Of a stretch of 64,000 nt of DNA, positions 37,301-52,300 are shown piece by piece (position 1 is the first letter of the stretch; every line of letters starts with the position of its first letter). A program made the translations under genes and the position numbers. The DNA is from Panopea generosa (taxonomy: Eukaryota; Mollusca; Bivalvia; Adapedonta; Hiatellidae). The notes under the pieces are model-generated. The model was not told where the DNA came from. It was given only the letters and a program-made list of their open reading frames with translations, and did not search any database. The DNA is taken from the NCBI GenBank assembly GCA_029582155.1, contig CM055899.1, forward strand, positions 78,705,219-78,769,218, written 5' to 3'.

Positions 37301-40300
37301 GGGACGATGATATTATAATTATTATATTGGTTATGTTTTTCCTGGAGAGTCATGTTAAATCTAGTGATGGTCATGTTATAACTGGTGATGGTCATGTTAT
37401 ATCTGGTGATGGTCATGTTACACCTGGTGAGTCATGTTATATCTGGTGATGGTCATGTAACACCTGGTGAGTCATGTTATACCTGGTGATGGTCATGTTA
37501 TACTTGTTGTTGATCATGTTACACCTGCTGATGGTCATGTTACACCTAATGATTGTCATGTTATACCTGGTGTTGATCATGTTACACCTGCTGATGGTCA
37601 TTTTACACCTGCTGATGGTCATATTACACCTGGTAATGATCATGTTATACCTGGTAAGGATCATGTTATACCTGGTGATGGTCATGTTACACCTGGTGAT
37701 GGTCATGTTACACCTGGTGATGGTCCTGTGACACCTGGTGATGATCATGTTATACCTGGTGGCCATGTTACACCTGGTAGGTCATGTTACACCTGGTGAT
37801 GGTCATGTTACACCAGGTTATGGTCATGTTATACCTGGTGATGGTCATGTTACACCTGGTGATGGTCATGTTATACCTGGTGATGGTCATGTTATACCTG
37901 GTGATGGTCATGTTACACCTGGTGATGGTCATGTTATACCTGGTGATGGTCATGTTACACCTGGTGATGGTCATGTTGTACTTGGTTATGGTCATGTTAT
38001 ACCTGGTTATGGTCATGTTACACCTGGTGATGGTCATGTTATACCTGGTGATGGTCATGTTATACCTGGTGATGGTCATGTTTTACCTGGTGATGGTCAT
38101 GTTATACCTGGTGATGGTCATGTTACACCTGGTGATGGTCATGTTATACCTGGCTATTGTCATGTTACACAAGGTGATGGTCATGTTATACATGGTGATG
38201 GTCATGTTATACCTGGTAATGATCATGTTATACCTGGTGATGGTCATGTTACACATGGTAATGATCATGTAATACCTGGTGATGGTCATGTTACACCTGG
38301 TGGTGATCATGTTATACCTGGTGGTGGTCATGTTATACTTGGTGATGATCATGTTATACCTGGTGATAGTCATGTTACACATGGTAATGATCATGTTATA
38401 CCTGGTGATGGTCATGTTACACCTGGTGATGGTCATGTTATACCTGGTGATGGTCATGTTATACCTTGTGATGGTCATGTTATACATGGTGATGGTCATG
38501 TTATACCTGGTAATGATCATGTTACACATGGTAATGATCATGTTATACCTGGTGATGGTCATGTTACACCTGGTGGTGATCATGTTATACCTGGTGATGG
38601 TCATGTTATACCTGGTGATGGTCATGTTACACCTTGTGATGGTCATGTTATACCTGGTTATGCTCATGTTATACCTGGTAGGTCATGTTAAGCCTGGTGA
38701 TGGTCATGTTACACCTGGTTATGGTCATGTTATACCTGGTGATGGTCATGTTACAACTGGTGATGGTCATGTTATACCTGGTGATGGTCATGTTATACCT
38801 GGTAGGTCATGTTACACCTGGTTATGGTCATGTTATACCTGGTGATGGTCACGTTACACCTGGTGATGGTCATGTTACACCTGGTGATAATCATGTTATA
38901 CCTGGTGATGGTCATGTTTTACCTGGTGATGGTCATGTTACACCTGGTGATGGTCATGTTATACCTGGTGATGGTCATGTTTCACCTGGTGATGGTCATG
39001 TTACACCTGGTGATGATCATGTTATACGTGGTGATGGTCATGTTATACCTGGTGATGATCATGTTATACCCGGTGATGGTTATGTTATACCTGGTAATGA
39101 TCATGTTACACCTGGTGATGATGTTTTACCTGGTGATAATCATGTTATACCTGGTGAGTCATGTTATACCTGGTGATGGTCATGTTACACCTGATGATAC
39201 TCATGTTATTCCTGGTGATAATCATGTCTGACCTGGTGATAGTCATGTTATACATGGTGATAGTGATGTTATATCTGGTAATGATCATGTTTTACTTGGT
39301 AATGGTCATGTTACACATGGTAATGATCATGTTTTACCTGGTAATGGTCATGTTACACCTGGTAATGATAATGTTTTACCTGGTAATGGTCATGTTTCAC
39401 CTGGTGATGGTCATGTTACACCTGGTAATGATCATGTTTTTCCTGGTAATGGTCATGTTACACCTGGTAATGATCATGTTTTACCTGGTAATGATCATGT
39501 TTTACCTGGTAATGGTCATGTTACACCTGGTGATGGTCATGTTATACCTGGTGATGGCCATGTTACACCTGGTAATGATCATGTTTTACCTGGTAATGGT
39601 CATGTTATACCTGGTAATGGTCATGTTACACCTGGTGATAATCATGTTATACCTCATGATTCATGTTATATGTAATGATAATCATGTTACACCTGGTAAT
39701 GATCATGTTATACCTGGTGATGGTCATCTTATACCTGGTGATGATCATGTTATACCTGGTGATGATTATGTTATACCTGGTGATGATCATGTTATACCTG
39801 GTGATGGTCATGTTATACTTGTTGTTGATCATGTTACACCTGCTGATGGTCATGTTACACCTGGTAATGATCATGTTTTACCTTGTGATGGTCATGTTAA
39901 ACCTGGTAATGATCATGTTTTACCTGGTGATGGTCATGTTACACCTGGTGATAATCATGTTATACCTCATGAGTCATGTTATATGTGATGATAATCATGT
40001 TTCACCTGGTGATGGTCATGTTATACCTGGTGATGATTATGTTATACCTGGTGATGATCATGTTATACCTAGTGATGATCATGTTATACCTGGTGATGGT
40101 CATGTTACACCTGGTGATGGTCATGTAATACCTGGTGATGGTCATGTTATACTTGTTGATCATGTTACACCTGCTGATGATCATGTTACACCTAATGTTT
40201 GTCATGTTATACCTGGTGTTGATCATGTTACACCTGCTGATGGTTATGTTACACCTGCTGATGGTCTTATACACCTGGTAATGATCATGTTATACCTGGT

Positions 40301-43300
40301 AAGGATCATGTTATACCTGCTGATGGTCATGTTACACCTGGTGATGGTCATGTTACACCTCACCTGATGATGGTGATGTTATACCTGGTGATGGTCATGT
40401 TACACCTGGTGATGGTCCTGTGATACCTGGTGATGATCATGTAATACCTGGTAGGTCATGTTACACATGGTGATGGTCATGTTACACCTGGTTACGGTCA
40501 TGTTATACCTGGTGATGATAATGTTTTACCTAGTGATAATCATGTAATACCTGGTGAGTCATGTTATACATGGTGATGGTCATGTTACACCTGGTGATGG
40601 TCATGTTACACCTGGTTATGGCCATGTTATACCTGGTGATGATAATGTTTTACCTAGTGATAACCATGTAATACCTGGTGAGTCATGTTATACCTGGTGA
40701 TGGTCATGTTACACCTGGTGGTGATCATGTTATATCTGGTAGGTCATGTTACACATGGTGATGGTCATGTTACACCTAATGATGGTCATGTTATACTTGG
40801 TGATGGTCATGTTATACCTGGTAATGATCATGTTATACCCGGTGATGGTTATGTTATACCTGGTAATGATCATGTTACACCTGGTGATGATGTTTTACCT
40901 GGTGATAATCATGTTATACCTGGTGAGTCATGTTATACCTGGTGATGGTCATGTTACACCTGATGATACTCATGTTATTCCTGATGATAGTCATGTTATA
41001 AATGGTGATAGTGATGTTGTATCTAGTAATGATCATGTTTTACCTGGTAATGGTCATGTTACACCTGGTAATGATCATGTTTTACCTGGTGATGGTCATG
41101 TTACACCTGGTGATAATCATGTTATACCTCATGAGTCATGTTATATGTGATGATAATCATGTTACACCTGGTAATGATCATGTTATACCTGGTGATGGTA
41201 ATCTTATACCTGGTAATGATCATGTTATACCTGGTAATAGTCATGTTACACATGGTAACGATCATGTTTTACCAGGTGATGGTCATGTGACACCTGGTGA
41301 TGGTCATGTTATACCTGGTGATAATCATGTTATACCTGGTGATAATCATGTTATACCTGGTGATGGTCATGTTTTACCTGATGATAATCATGTTACACCT
41401 GGTGATGATCATGTTTCACCTTGTGATGATCATGTTTTACCTGTTAATGGTTGTGTTACACCTGGTAAGGATCATGTTTTACCTGGTGATGGTCATGTTA
41501 CACCTGGTAATGATAATGTTATACCTGGTGATGGTCATGTTATACGTGGTGATGGTCATGTTATACCTGGTGATTGTCATGTTATACCTGGTGATGGTTA
41601 TGTTATACCTGGTGATGGTCATGTTACACCTGGTGATGGTCCTGTGACACCTGGTGATGATCATGTTATACCTGGTGATAGTCATGTTACACCTGGTGAT
41701 GGTCCTGTGACACCTGGTGATGATCTTGTTATACCTGGTGATAGTCATGTTACACCTGGTGATGGTCATATTACAATTGGTGAGTCATGTTATATCTGGT
41801 AATGGTCATGTTACACCTGGAGATGGTCATGTTATACCTGGTGATGGTTAATGTTACACCTGGCGATGGTCATGTTATACCTGGTGATGGTCAAGTTACA
41901 CCCAGTGATGGTCATGTTATACCTGGTAATGATCATGTAACACCTGGTGATGGTCATGTTATACCTGGTGAGTCAGGTTGTACCTGGTGATGGTCATGTT
42001 ATACCTGGTGATAGTTATGTTATACTTGGTAATGGTGAAGAGTTAATAAAATTCCTGACAGAATAAAATTTACACATCAAATACATATATATATTGTGCT
42101 TATAAGGAGTCAAGTCAAGGTAAAACAGTTCAACATCAGGTGGATTGATTGGATGGCTTCCAACACTGTGTGTTATTACAATGTTATGAACGCTGACATA
42201 TAAATTATATATTTAATTTATAATTATTTATTTTAGCTTGAAAGTGAAGAAAGCTTAAGAGCTTATATGAACTGCTCTCGAGCCGGTTTCCTGGGTTAAA
42301 CCAGTACTGTGTGTATTTTTAAGACGCCAATATTTTGGTCAAACCCACAACTGCAGACCTGAGCAGCCAACACTATCAACTGCACTACCACCCTGCTAAA
42401 TACATAATGATATTCATGTGAAAATATATAGTACTAAATTAGTCCTATATATTTTGACATGTATATCATTATGTATTAAGTCAAGACTTAATTGTGGTTT
42501 TAGAGATTACCACACAAGTGTAAGGGATGCTTAGACTATGAAAACACTGGTCAGTTTAAGTCAGTTTTTAAAAATAATAATATATATTTTAGAGGCTTAT
42601 AAAAAGTTTTCATGACAGACTGCCTTTGTTTCGAGGCACTTTTTATAAATGATATTATATGGAAAATAAAAAGTTAAAATTTAAATTCTGTATTCTTTAT
42701 TAAAACACTGATTTGAATTATACAAAATACAAAAAAATTGTATTGTCCTTTAACATTTGAAAATTGGCATTGCCATTAATTTAGATATTTATACTCGTTG
42801 TGTATGTATGATCGTATATGAAGATAAATAACAGCCTGTAAACAGCCTGACAGCATGACCAGGAAGTTAAAGCTATTTTTCTCTCTGTCAGATACATACA
42901 TGTTACACTTTTTTAAAACATAGACCAGTATGTAACATGGTATATAAAATATAATAATGTGTGAAAATGTACAGAACGTGAACGTCACATACAGCTGGTT
43001 GTTTACTTGTTTATTTATGCATAAAACCACACAGTCGATTTCTGACAGCTGTTTATGAGTTCTGTCCACTCCTGTGGTTATTAAGAATCATAAGAAATAC
43101 AGGTTACTGGTATCAAAAGGTGAAATGTAATCCTTTGGTCACATACTTCTTGTTATTACATTTAAATGTAACATTAGGCCATCCTTAAAAATAAATTGAT
43201 TGACGTGCTCCTACCTACTAATTCAAATTTGCAGCTACGGTACCCAAACTTTTTTACTAATTTTCAAAGTGTTTTATTTTTTTTTCATGCTATCTGTTCA

Positions 43301-46300
43301 TTTTTCTTTAAAAAGGCCATGCAAAATATAAATATGGCAAAAAAAATGCTACCTACATGTCTACCTATATGAAGAATGTCTACCTATATGAAGAATACTG
43401 AGTCAGACGAACAGCTAACAAATATTTTTTAAGGATGGCCTTAGCATTTTACAAAAACAAAATTATCTATCATTCCCGTACAAATTCTGTAGTTGAAAAT
43501 ATTCTTCCCTATGCAATCAATTATTTAAACGCACTTGTTCAAACTTTTATTTTAATTTTAAATACAGAGTTTGTTTGAATATTAAGCATTATTTTTTATG
43601 CCATCTACGGCTGACAGATGAGCAGTTAACCTAACCACTCCAGAACTAGAGCACATACATCTCTGTAAGCAACTTTCCAGCTTGAATCAGATGTGAGAGA
43701 CAAATAACAATGAAACACATCACGGAGACTGTGGTCTGGCGGGGATTTGAACTCACGACCCCTGGATTGGTAGTCAGATGTGCTACTGGCTGACCTAATT
43801 CGACCTGACTAAAAGGATTATTTGAATGATTAAATATTTAGCGCCATTTTATGCCATCGAGGGCTAACAGACGATCTGTTAACCTAACCACTGTTTCCTG
43901 GTATCATGAAAGGTAAACCAGTACTCGAGCACACCCCATCTCGGCAAGTAACTGGTTACTTTCCCAACTGAATCAGCAGTAAGAGACGAATCACAATGTT
44001 GTATATCAAGAGAATGTTGCCGGGCGGGAATCAAACTCACGACCCCTGGACTGATAGTCAGATGTGTCACTGACTAAGTTAATTGGGCCAGGCTGACTAA
44101 ATGCAAACAAATGGGGTCCAAACACTATTTTGAACACATTTTGTAATTTTGAAGATTTATTTATGGGGGAGGACCTGAACAAATCTTAATTAAAATCATG
44201 GCAAGTAACTGTTATCACCAGACCAAAACCTAGATAAGGTGAAACCCACACTTTCAGTGGTAAGTATCAGATAAGTGACCTTGATACCACTTGGCAATAA
44301 TCACAATGTTAAAACCAACACTTCAGTGGTGAGTCTCAGATAAGTCACCTTGATACCAGTTTGCAATAATCACAATGTTAAAACCAACCCTTCAGTGGTG
44401 AGTCTCAGATAAGTCACCTTGATACCAGTTGGCAATAATCACAATGTTAAAACCAACACTTCAGTGGTGAGTCTCAGATAAGTCACCTTGATACCGATTG
44501 GCAGTAATCACAATGTTAAAACCAAAACTTCAGTGGTGAGTCTCAGATAAGTCACCTTGATACCAGTTGGCAATAATCACAATGTTAAAACCAACCCTTC
44601 AGTGATGAGTCTCAGATAAGTCACCTTGATACCAGTTGGCAATAATCACAATGTTAAAACCAACCCTTCAGTGATGAGTCTCTGAGATAAGTCACCTTGA
44701 TACCACTTGGCAGTAATCACAATGTTAAAACCAACCCTTCAGTGATGAGTCTCAGATAAGTCACCTTGATACCGATTGGCAGTAATCACAATGTTAAAAC
44801 CAACCCTTCAGTGGTGAGTCTCAGATAAGTCACCTTGATACCGATTGGCAGTAATCACAATGTTAAAACCAACCCTTCAGTGATGAGTCTCAGATAAGTC
44901 ACCTTGATACCACTTGGCAGTAATCACAATGCTAAAACCAACACTTTCAGTGATGGGTCTCAGATGAGATACCTTTATACCACTTGACATTGCTAAAACC
45001 AACACTTTAGTGGTGGTCTCAGAGAAGTGACCTTGATACCACTTGGCAGTGATTGCATTGCTAAAACCAACACTTCAATGATGATCTCAGATAAGAGACC
45101 TTGATACCACTTGACAGTAATCACAATGCTAAAATCAATTTTTAGTGGTGAGTCTCAAAGCTAAATTCCACTTATCAGTGGTGAGTCTCAGATAAGTGAC
45201 CTTAATGCCACTTGGCAGTAATCACAATGCTAAAACCACAATTTGAGTGATGAATCTCAGATAAGAGACCTTGATACCTCTTTGCAGTATTCACAATGCT
45301 AAAACCAACACTTTCAGTGATGAATCTCAGATAAGTGACCTTGATACAGATTGGCAGTAATCACAATGCTTAAACCAACACTTTCAGTAATGAGTTTCAG
45401 ATAAGAAACCTTGATATCTCTTGGCAGTTATCACAATGCTAAAACCACACTTTCAGTGGGGAGTCTCAGATGAGAGACCATGACACCAATTGGCAGTAAT
45501 CACAACGCTAAAACCACACTTTCAGTGATGAGTCTCAGATAAGTGACCTTGATACCACTTAGCAGAAATCACATTGCCTAGCCCACTTTCATTTGGTGAG
45601 TCTCAGATAAGTGACCTTTGTAGTCGCTTGTATAATATATATAATACAATATTGTTTGCAATGCTTTCTCTCCAAGTTAATGATGTGCGCAGCTGTTCTT
45701 GTTGCTCCTTGACTAGACTTGATGTAAACAAATTATTACAAAATGAACAGAAGTAATAGTATTTTATGGACATTCCTGCCAACTGGACAGACTTAAGCAT
45801 CACTACAGATTGTCTCAGAGTCTGTCCTTGTAACTGTAATCAATATTACGAGCAACAAGGGAAGATGCCATGCTGCGTGTCATTGTACATTCCAACTTGC
45901 AATATTTATAATTATGAAGTCTCGTTTACCCAGTTGGTAAAGAAAGTTTACCAAGGAGCTGTCAATTCATCACCAAGGACATGGTAATTGTGCTGCTTCA
46001 GATATTTTCAGATATCTCATGAATATTGTAATTTGTGTGTTTTATACAAAATAAGTTCTTACCAAAAATCGTTTTTGTGGCAGAGCAATTTCTTCCAACT
46101 AACAGAAAGATTTTTTTTTTTACATATATATATGTATCTAAATGAATATATGCCATGTACACGTATATTCTAAGTAAATGCTGAGCATCAAGCTAGGAAA
46201 CTACATTCCTAAAGCTCTCTCCTTATGCTAAGTATAAAGCGAGCAATCTACAGTTCAAAAGCATCTTCTAAATGCTGAATATCAAGCAAAAAATTTAATC

Positions 46301-49300
46301 CAAGAGTAACCTTCTGAACATCAAGCGTAGAATTAACAGTCCTAGAGCTATCTTTTAAATGCTGAACATCAAGCGTAGAATTTACAGTCCTAGAGCTATC
46401 ATCTAAATACTAAACATCAATCAAGGAGTCTATAGAGTCCCAGAGCTATCTTCTAAATGCTGAGAATCAAGCAGGGAATCTTCAGTCCTGAAGCTATCTT
46501 CTAAATGCTGAACATCAAGCAAAGAATCTACAGTCCTAGAACTTTCTTCTAAATGCTGAACATCAAGCAAAGAATCAACAGTCCTAGAGCTTTCTTCTAA
46601 ATGCTGAACATCAAGCAAAGAATCAACAGTCCCAGAGCTATCTTCTTAATGCTGAGCATCAAGCAGGGAATCTAGTCCTAGAGCTTTCTTCTAAATGCTG
46701 AACATCAAGCAAAGAATCTACAGTCCTAGAGCTATATTCTAAATGCTGAACATCAAGCAAGGAGTCTAGTCCTAGAGCTATCTTCTAAATGCTGAGCATA
46801 AAGCAGTAAATCTAGTCCTGGTGCTATCTTCTAAATGCTGAGAATCAAGAATTACAATTTAAGGGCTAACTTCTTAATGCTGAGCACCAAGCGAGAATCT
46901 ACAGTCCTTGAGCTTTCTTCTAAATGCTGAGCATCAAGCGATAAATCTAGTCCTAAGGCTATCTTCTAAATGCTGAACATTATGCGAGGAATCTAGTCCT
47001 GGTGCTATCTTCTAAATGCTGTGCATCAAGCGAGGAAACTAGTTCTGGCGCTATCTTCTAAATGCTGAGCATCAAGCGAGAATCTACAGTCCTTGAGATT
47101 TCTTCTAAATGCTGAGCATCAAGCGAGGAATCTAGTCCTGGTGCTATCTTCTAAATGCTGAGCATCAAGCGAGAATCTACAGTCCTTGAGATTTCTTCTA
47201 AATGCTGAGCATCAAGTGAGGAATCTAGTCCTGGAGCTTTCTTCTAAATGCTGAGCATCAAGTGAGGAATCTAGTCCTGGAGCTATCTTCTAAATGCTGA
47301 GCATCAAGTGAGGAATCTAGTCCTGGCACTATCTTCTAAATGTTAAGCATCAAGCGAGGAATCTAGTCCTGGCGCTATTTTCTAAATGCTGAGCATCAAG
47401 CTTGAATCTACAGTCCTTGAGATTTCTTCTAAATGCTGAGCATCAAGCGAGGAATCTAGTCCTGGCGCTATCTTCTAAATGCTGAGCATCAAGCGAGAAT
47501 CTACAGTCCTTGAGATTTCTTCTAAATGCTGAGCATCAAGTGAGGAATCTAGTCCTGGAGCTTTCTTCTAAATGCTGAACATCAAGCGAGGAATCTAGTC
47601 CTTGGGCAATCTTCTAAATGCTGACCATCATGCGAGGAATCTAGTCCTGGCTCTATCTTCTTAATGCTGAGCATCAAGTGAGGAATCTAGTCCTGGAGCT
47701 TTCTTCTAAATGCTGAGCATCAAGCAAGGAGTCTAGTCCTAGAGCTATCTTCTAAATGCTGAGCATCAAGCAAGAATCTACAGTCCTTGAACTTTTTTCA
47801 AAATGCTGAGCATCAAGGGAGAAATTTAGTCCTGGAGCTTTCTTCTAAATGGTGAACATCAAGCAAGGAATCTAGTCCTAACGCTATCTTCTAAATGCCA
47901 AGCATCAAGAGATAAATTAGTCCTGGAGCTATCTTCTAAATGCTGAACATAAAGCAAGGTATCTAGTCCTGGCACTATCTTCTAAATGCTGAACATCAAG
48001 CGAGGAATCTAGTCCTGGCGCTATCTTCTGAATGCTGAACATCAAGCGAGGAATTTAGTCCTGGAACTTTCTTCTATTGCTGATCATCAAGCAAGGAATC
48101 TAGTCCTGGAGCTATTTTCTAAATGCTGAGCATCAAGCAAATAATCTACAGTCATAGAGCTATCTTCTAAATGCTGAGCATCAAGCAAAGAATCTAGTCC
48201 TGGAGCTATCTTCTAAATGCCGAACATCAAGCAAAGAATCTAGTCCTGGCGCTATCTTCTGAATGCTGAGCATCAAGCAAGGAATCTGTCCTAGAGCTAT
48301 ATTCTTAATGCTTTTCTTCTAAATGCTGAACATCAAGCAAAGAATATACAGTCCTAAAGCTATCTTCTTAATGCTGAGCATCAAGCAGGGAATCTAGACC
48401 TAGATATATCTCCTAAATGCTGAACATCAAGACAGGATCTAGTCCTAGAGCTATCTTCTAAATGCTGAGTATAAAGCAAGGAATCTGCTTCTAGATATAT
48501 CTTCTTAATGTTAAACATCAATTAAGGATCTAGTCCTACAGATATCTTCTAAATGCTGAACATCAAGCGAGGATCCATTCCTTGAGATATCTTCTAAATG
48601 TTAAACATCAAGAGAGGATCCAGTTCTAGAGATATCTTCTAAATGTTGAACATCAAGCAAGGATCCAGTCCTAGAGATATCTTCTAAATCCTGAACATCA
48701 AGCAACGAATCCGGTCCTAGAGATATCTTCTAAATGCTGAACATCAAATGAGGAATCCAGTCCTAGAGATATCTTTTAAATGCTGAACATCAAGCAAGGA
48801 TCCAGTCCTAGAGATATCTTCTAAATGTTAAACATCAAGGGAGGAATCTAGTCCTAGAGCTATCTTCTAAATGCTAAATATCAAGCGAGGAATTCAGTCC
48901 TAGAGATATCTTCTAAATGCTGAACATCAAGCGAGGAATCTAGTTCTAGAGATATCTTCTAAATGCTGAACATCAACCAAGGATCCAGTCCTAGAGATAT
49001 CTTTTAAATGCTGAACAATAAGCAAGGATCCAGTCCTAGAGATATCTTCTAAATGCTGAACATCAAGCTAGGAATCTAGTCCTAGAGATATCTTCTAAAT
49101 GTTAAACATCAAGCAAGGATCCAGTCCTAGAGATATCTTCTAAATGCTGAACATCAAGCAAGGATCCAGTCCTAGAGATATCTTCTAAATGCTGAATACT
49201 AAGCAAGGAATCCAGTCTTAGGGCTATCTTCTAAATGCTGAACATCAAGCAAGGATCCAGTCCTAGAGATATCTTCTAAATGTTAAACATCAAGCGAGGA

Positions 49301-52300
49301 TCCAGTCCTAGAGATATCTTCTAAATGCTGAACAGTAAACAAGGAATCCAGTCCTAGAGATATCTTCTAAATGTTGAACAGCAAACAAGGAATCCAGTCC
49401 TAGAGATATCTTCTAAATGTTGAACATCAAGTGAGAAATTCAGTCCTAGAGATATCTTCTAAATGTTGAACATCAAGTGAGGAATCCAGTCCTAGAGATA
49501 TCTTCTAAATGTTGAACATCAAGTGAGAAATCCAGTCCTAGAGATATCTTCTAAATGCTGAACAGCAAATAAGGAATCCAGTCCTAGAGCTATCTTCTAA
49601 ATGCTGAACATCAAGCAAGGATCCAGTCATAGAGATATCTTCTAAATGTTAAACATCAAGCAAGGATCCAGTCCTAGAGATATCTTCTTAATGTTGAACA
49701 TCAAGTGAGGAATCCAGTCCTAGAGATATCTTCTAAATGTTGAACATCAAGTGAGGAATCAAGTCCTAGAGATATCTTCTAAATGTTGAACATCAAGTGA
49801 GGAATCCAGTCCTAGAGATATCTTCTTAATGTTGAACATCAAGTGTAGAATCCAGTCCTAGAGATATCTTCTAAATGTTAAACATCAAACAAGGAATCCA
49901 GTCCTAGAGATATCTTCTAAATGCTGAACAGCAAACAAGGAATCTAGTCTTAGAGATATCTTCTAAATGCTAAACATCAAGCGAGGAATTCAGTCCAAGA
50001 GATATCTTCTAAATGCTGAACAGCAAACAAGGAATCTAGTCCTAGAGATATCTTCTAAATGCTGAACATCAAGCAAGGAATCCAGTCCTAGAGATATCTT
50101 CTAAATGCTGAACATCAAGCGAGGTTCCAGTCCTAGAGATATCTTCTAAATGTTAAACATCAAGCGAGGATCCAGTCTTAGAGCTATCTTCTAAATGTTA
50201 AACATCAAGCGAGGAATTCAGTCCTAGAGATATCTTCAAAATGCTGAACATCAAGCAAGGATCCAGTCCTAGAGATATCTTCTAAATGCTGAACATCAAG
50301 CAAGGATCCAGTCCTAGAGATATCTTCTAAATGCTGAACATCAAGCAAGGAAGTGAGGAATCCAGTCCTAGAGATACCTTCTAAATGCTGAACATTAACC
50401 AAGGATCCAGTCTTAGAGATATCTTCTAAATGTTAAACATTAACCAAGGATCCAGTCCTAGAGATATCTTCTAAATGCTAAACATCAAGCGAGGATCCAG
50501 TCCTAGAGATATCTTCTAAATGCTGAACAGCAAACAAGGATTCAGTCCTAGAGATATCTTTTTAATGCTGAACATCAAGTGAGGAATCCAGTCCTAAAGA
50601 TATCTAGAGTTATTTTTTAAATGCTGAACATCAAGCAAGGATCCATTCCTAGAGATATTTTCTAATTGCTGAGCATCAATTGAGGATCAATTCCTAGAGG
50701 TATCTTCTAAATGTTAAACATCAAACGAGGATCCTGTCCTAGAGATATCTTCTAAATGCTGAACATCAAGCAAGGATCCATTCCTAGAGATATCTTCTAA
50801 ATGTTAAACATCAAGCGAGGATCCAGTCTTAGAGATATCTTCTAAATGCTGAGCATCAAGCGAGGATCCAGTCCTAGAGATGTCTTCTAAATGTTAAACA
50901 TCAAGCGAGGATCCAGTCCTAGAGATATCTTCTAAATGCTGAACATCAAGCGAGGATGCATACCTAGAGATATCTTCTAAATGCTGAACATCAAGCGAGG
51001 ATCCAGTCCTAGAGATATCTTCTAAATGCTGAACATCAAGTGAGGAATCCAGTCCAAGAGATATCTACAGTTATTTTCTAAATGTTTAACATCAAGGAGG
51101 ATCCAGTCCTAGAGATATCTTTTAAATGCTGAGCATCAAGCGAGGATCCAGTTCTAGAGATATCTTCTAAATGTTAAACATCAAGCGAGGATCCAGTCCT
51201 AGAGATATCTAGAGTTATTTTCTAAATGCTGAACATCAAGCAAGGATCCAGTCCTAGAGATATCTTCTAAATGTTAAACATCAAGCAAGGAATCTAGTCC
51301 TAGAGATATCTTCTAAATGCTGAACATCAAGCGAGGATCCAGTCCTAGAGATATCTTCTAAATGCTGAACATCAAGCGAGGATCCAGTCCTAGAGATATC
51401 TTCTAAATGTTAAACATCAAGCGAGGATCCAGTCCTAGAGATATCTTCTAAATGCTGAGCATCAAGCGAGGATCCAGTCCTAGAGATATCTTCTAAATGT
51501 TAAACATCAAGCGAGGATCCAGTCCTAGAGATATCTAGAGTTATTTTCTAAATGCTGAACATCAAGCAAGGATCCAGTCCTAGAGATATCTTCTAAATGT
51601 TAAACATCAAGCAAGGAATCTAGTCCTAGAGATATCTTCTAAATGCTGAACATTAAGCGAGGATCCAGTCCTAGAGATATCTTCTAAATGCTGAACATCA
51701 AGTGAGGAATCCAGTCCTAGAGATATCTACAGTTATTTTCTAAATGCTGAACATCAAGCAAGGATCCATTCCTAGAGATATTTTCTAATTGCTGAGCATC
51801 AAGCGAGGATCCAGTCCTAGAGATATCTTCTAAATGCTGAACATCAAGCAAGGATCCATTCCTAGAGATATCTTCTAAATGCTGAACATCAAGCAAGGAT
51901 CCATTCCTAGAGATATCTTCTAGATGCTGAGCATCAACCGAGGATCAAGTCCTAGAGATCTCTTCTAAATGCTGAACATCAAGCTAAATTCCATTCCTAG
52001 AGATATCTTCTAAATGTTAAACATCAAGCGAGGATCCATTCCTAGAGATATTTTCTAAATGTTAAACATCAAACGAGGATCTAGTCCTAGAGATATATTC
52101 TAAATGTTTAACATCAAGTGAGGATCCATTCCTAGAGATATCTTCTTAATGTTATAAGTCAAGCGAGGATCCAGTCCTAGAGATATCTTCTAAATGTTAA
52201 ACATCAAGCGAAGATCCAGTCCTAGAGATATCTTCTCAATGCTGAGCATCAAGCGAGGATCCAGTCCTAGAGATATCTTCTAAATGTTAAACATCAAGCG

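Noticed and set aside
37345-42035. Long plus and minus frames (up to 317 codons, VIPGDGH repeats) that look like a collagen- or elastin-like protein
   Set aside because: They are translations of a 21-bp minisatellite in the middle of an intron. The frame drifts wherever units are shortened, and there is no signal peptide, splice context or unique flanking domain.
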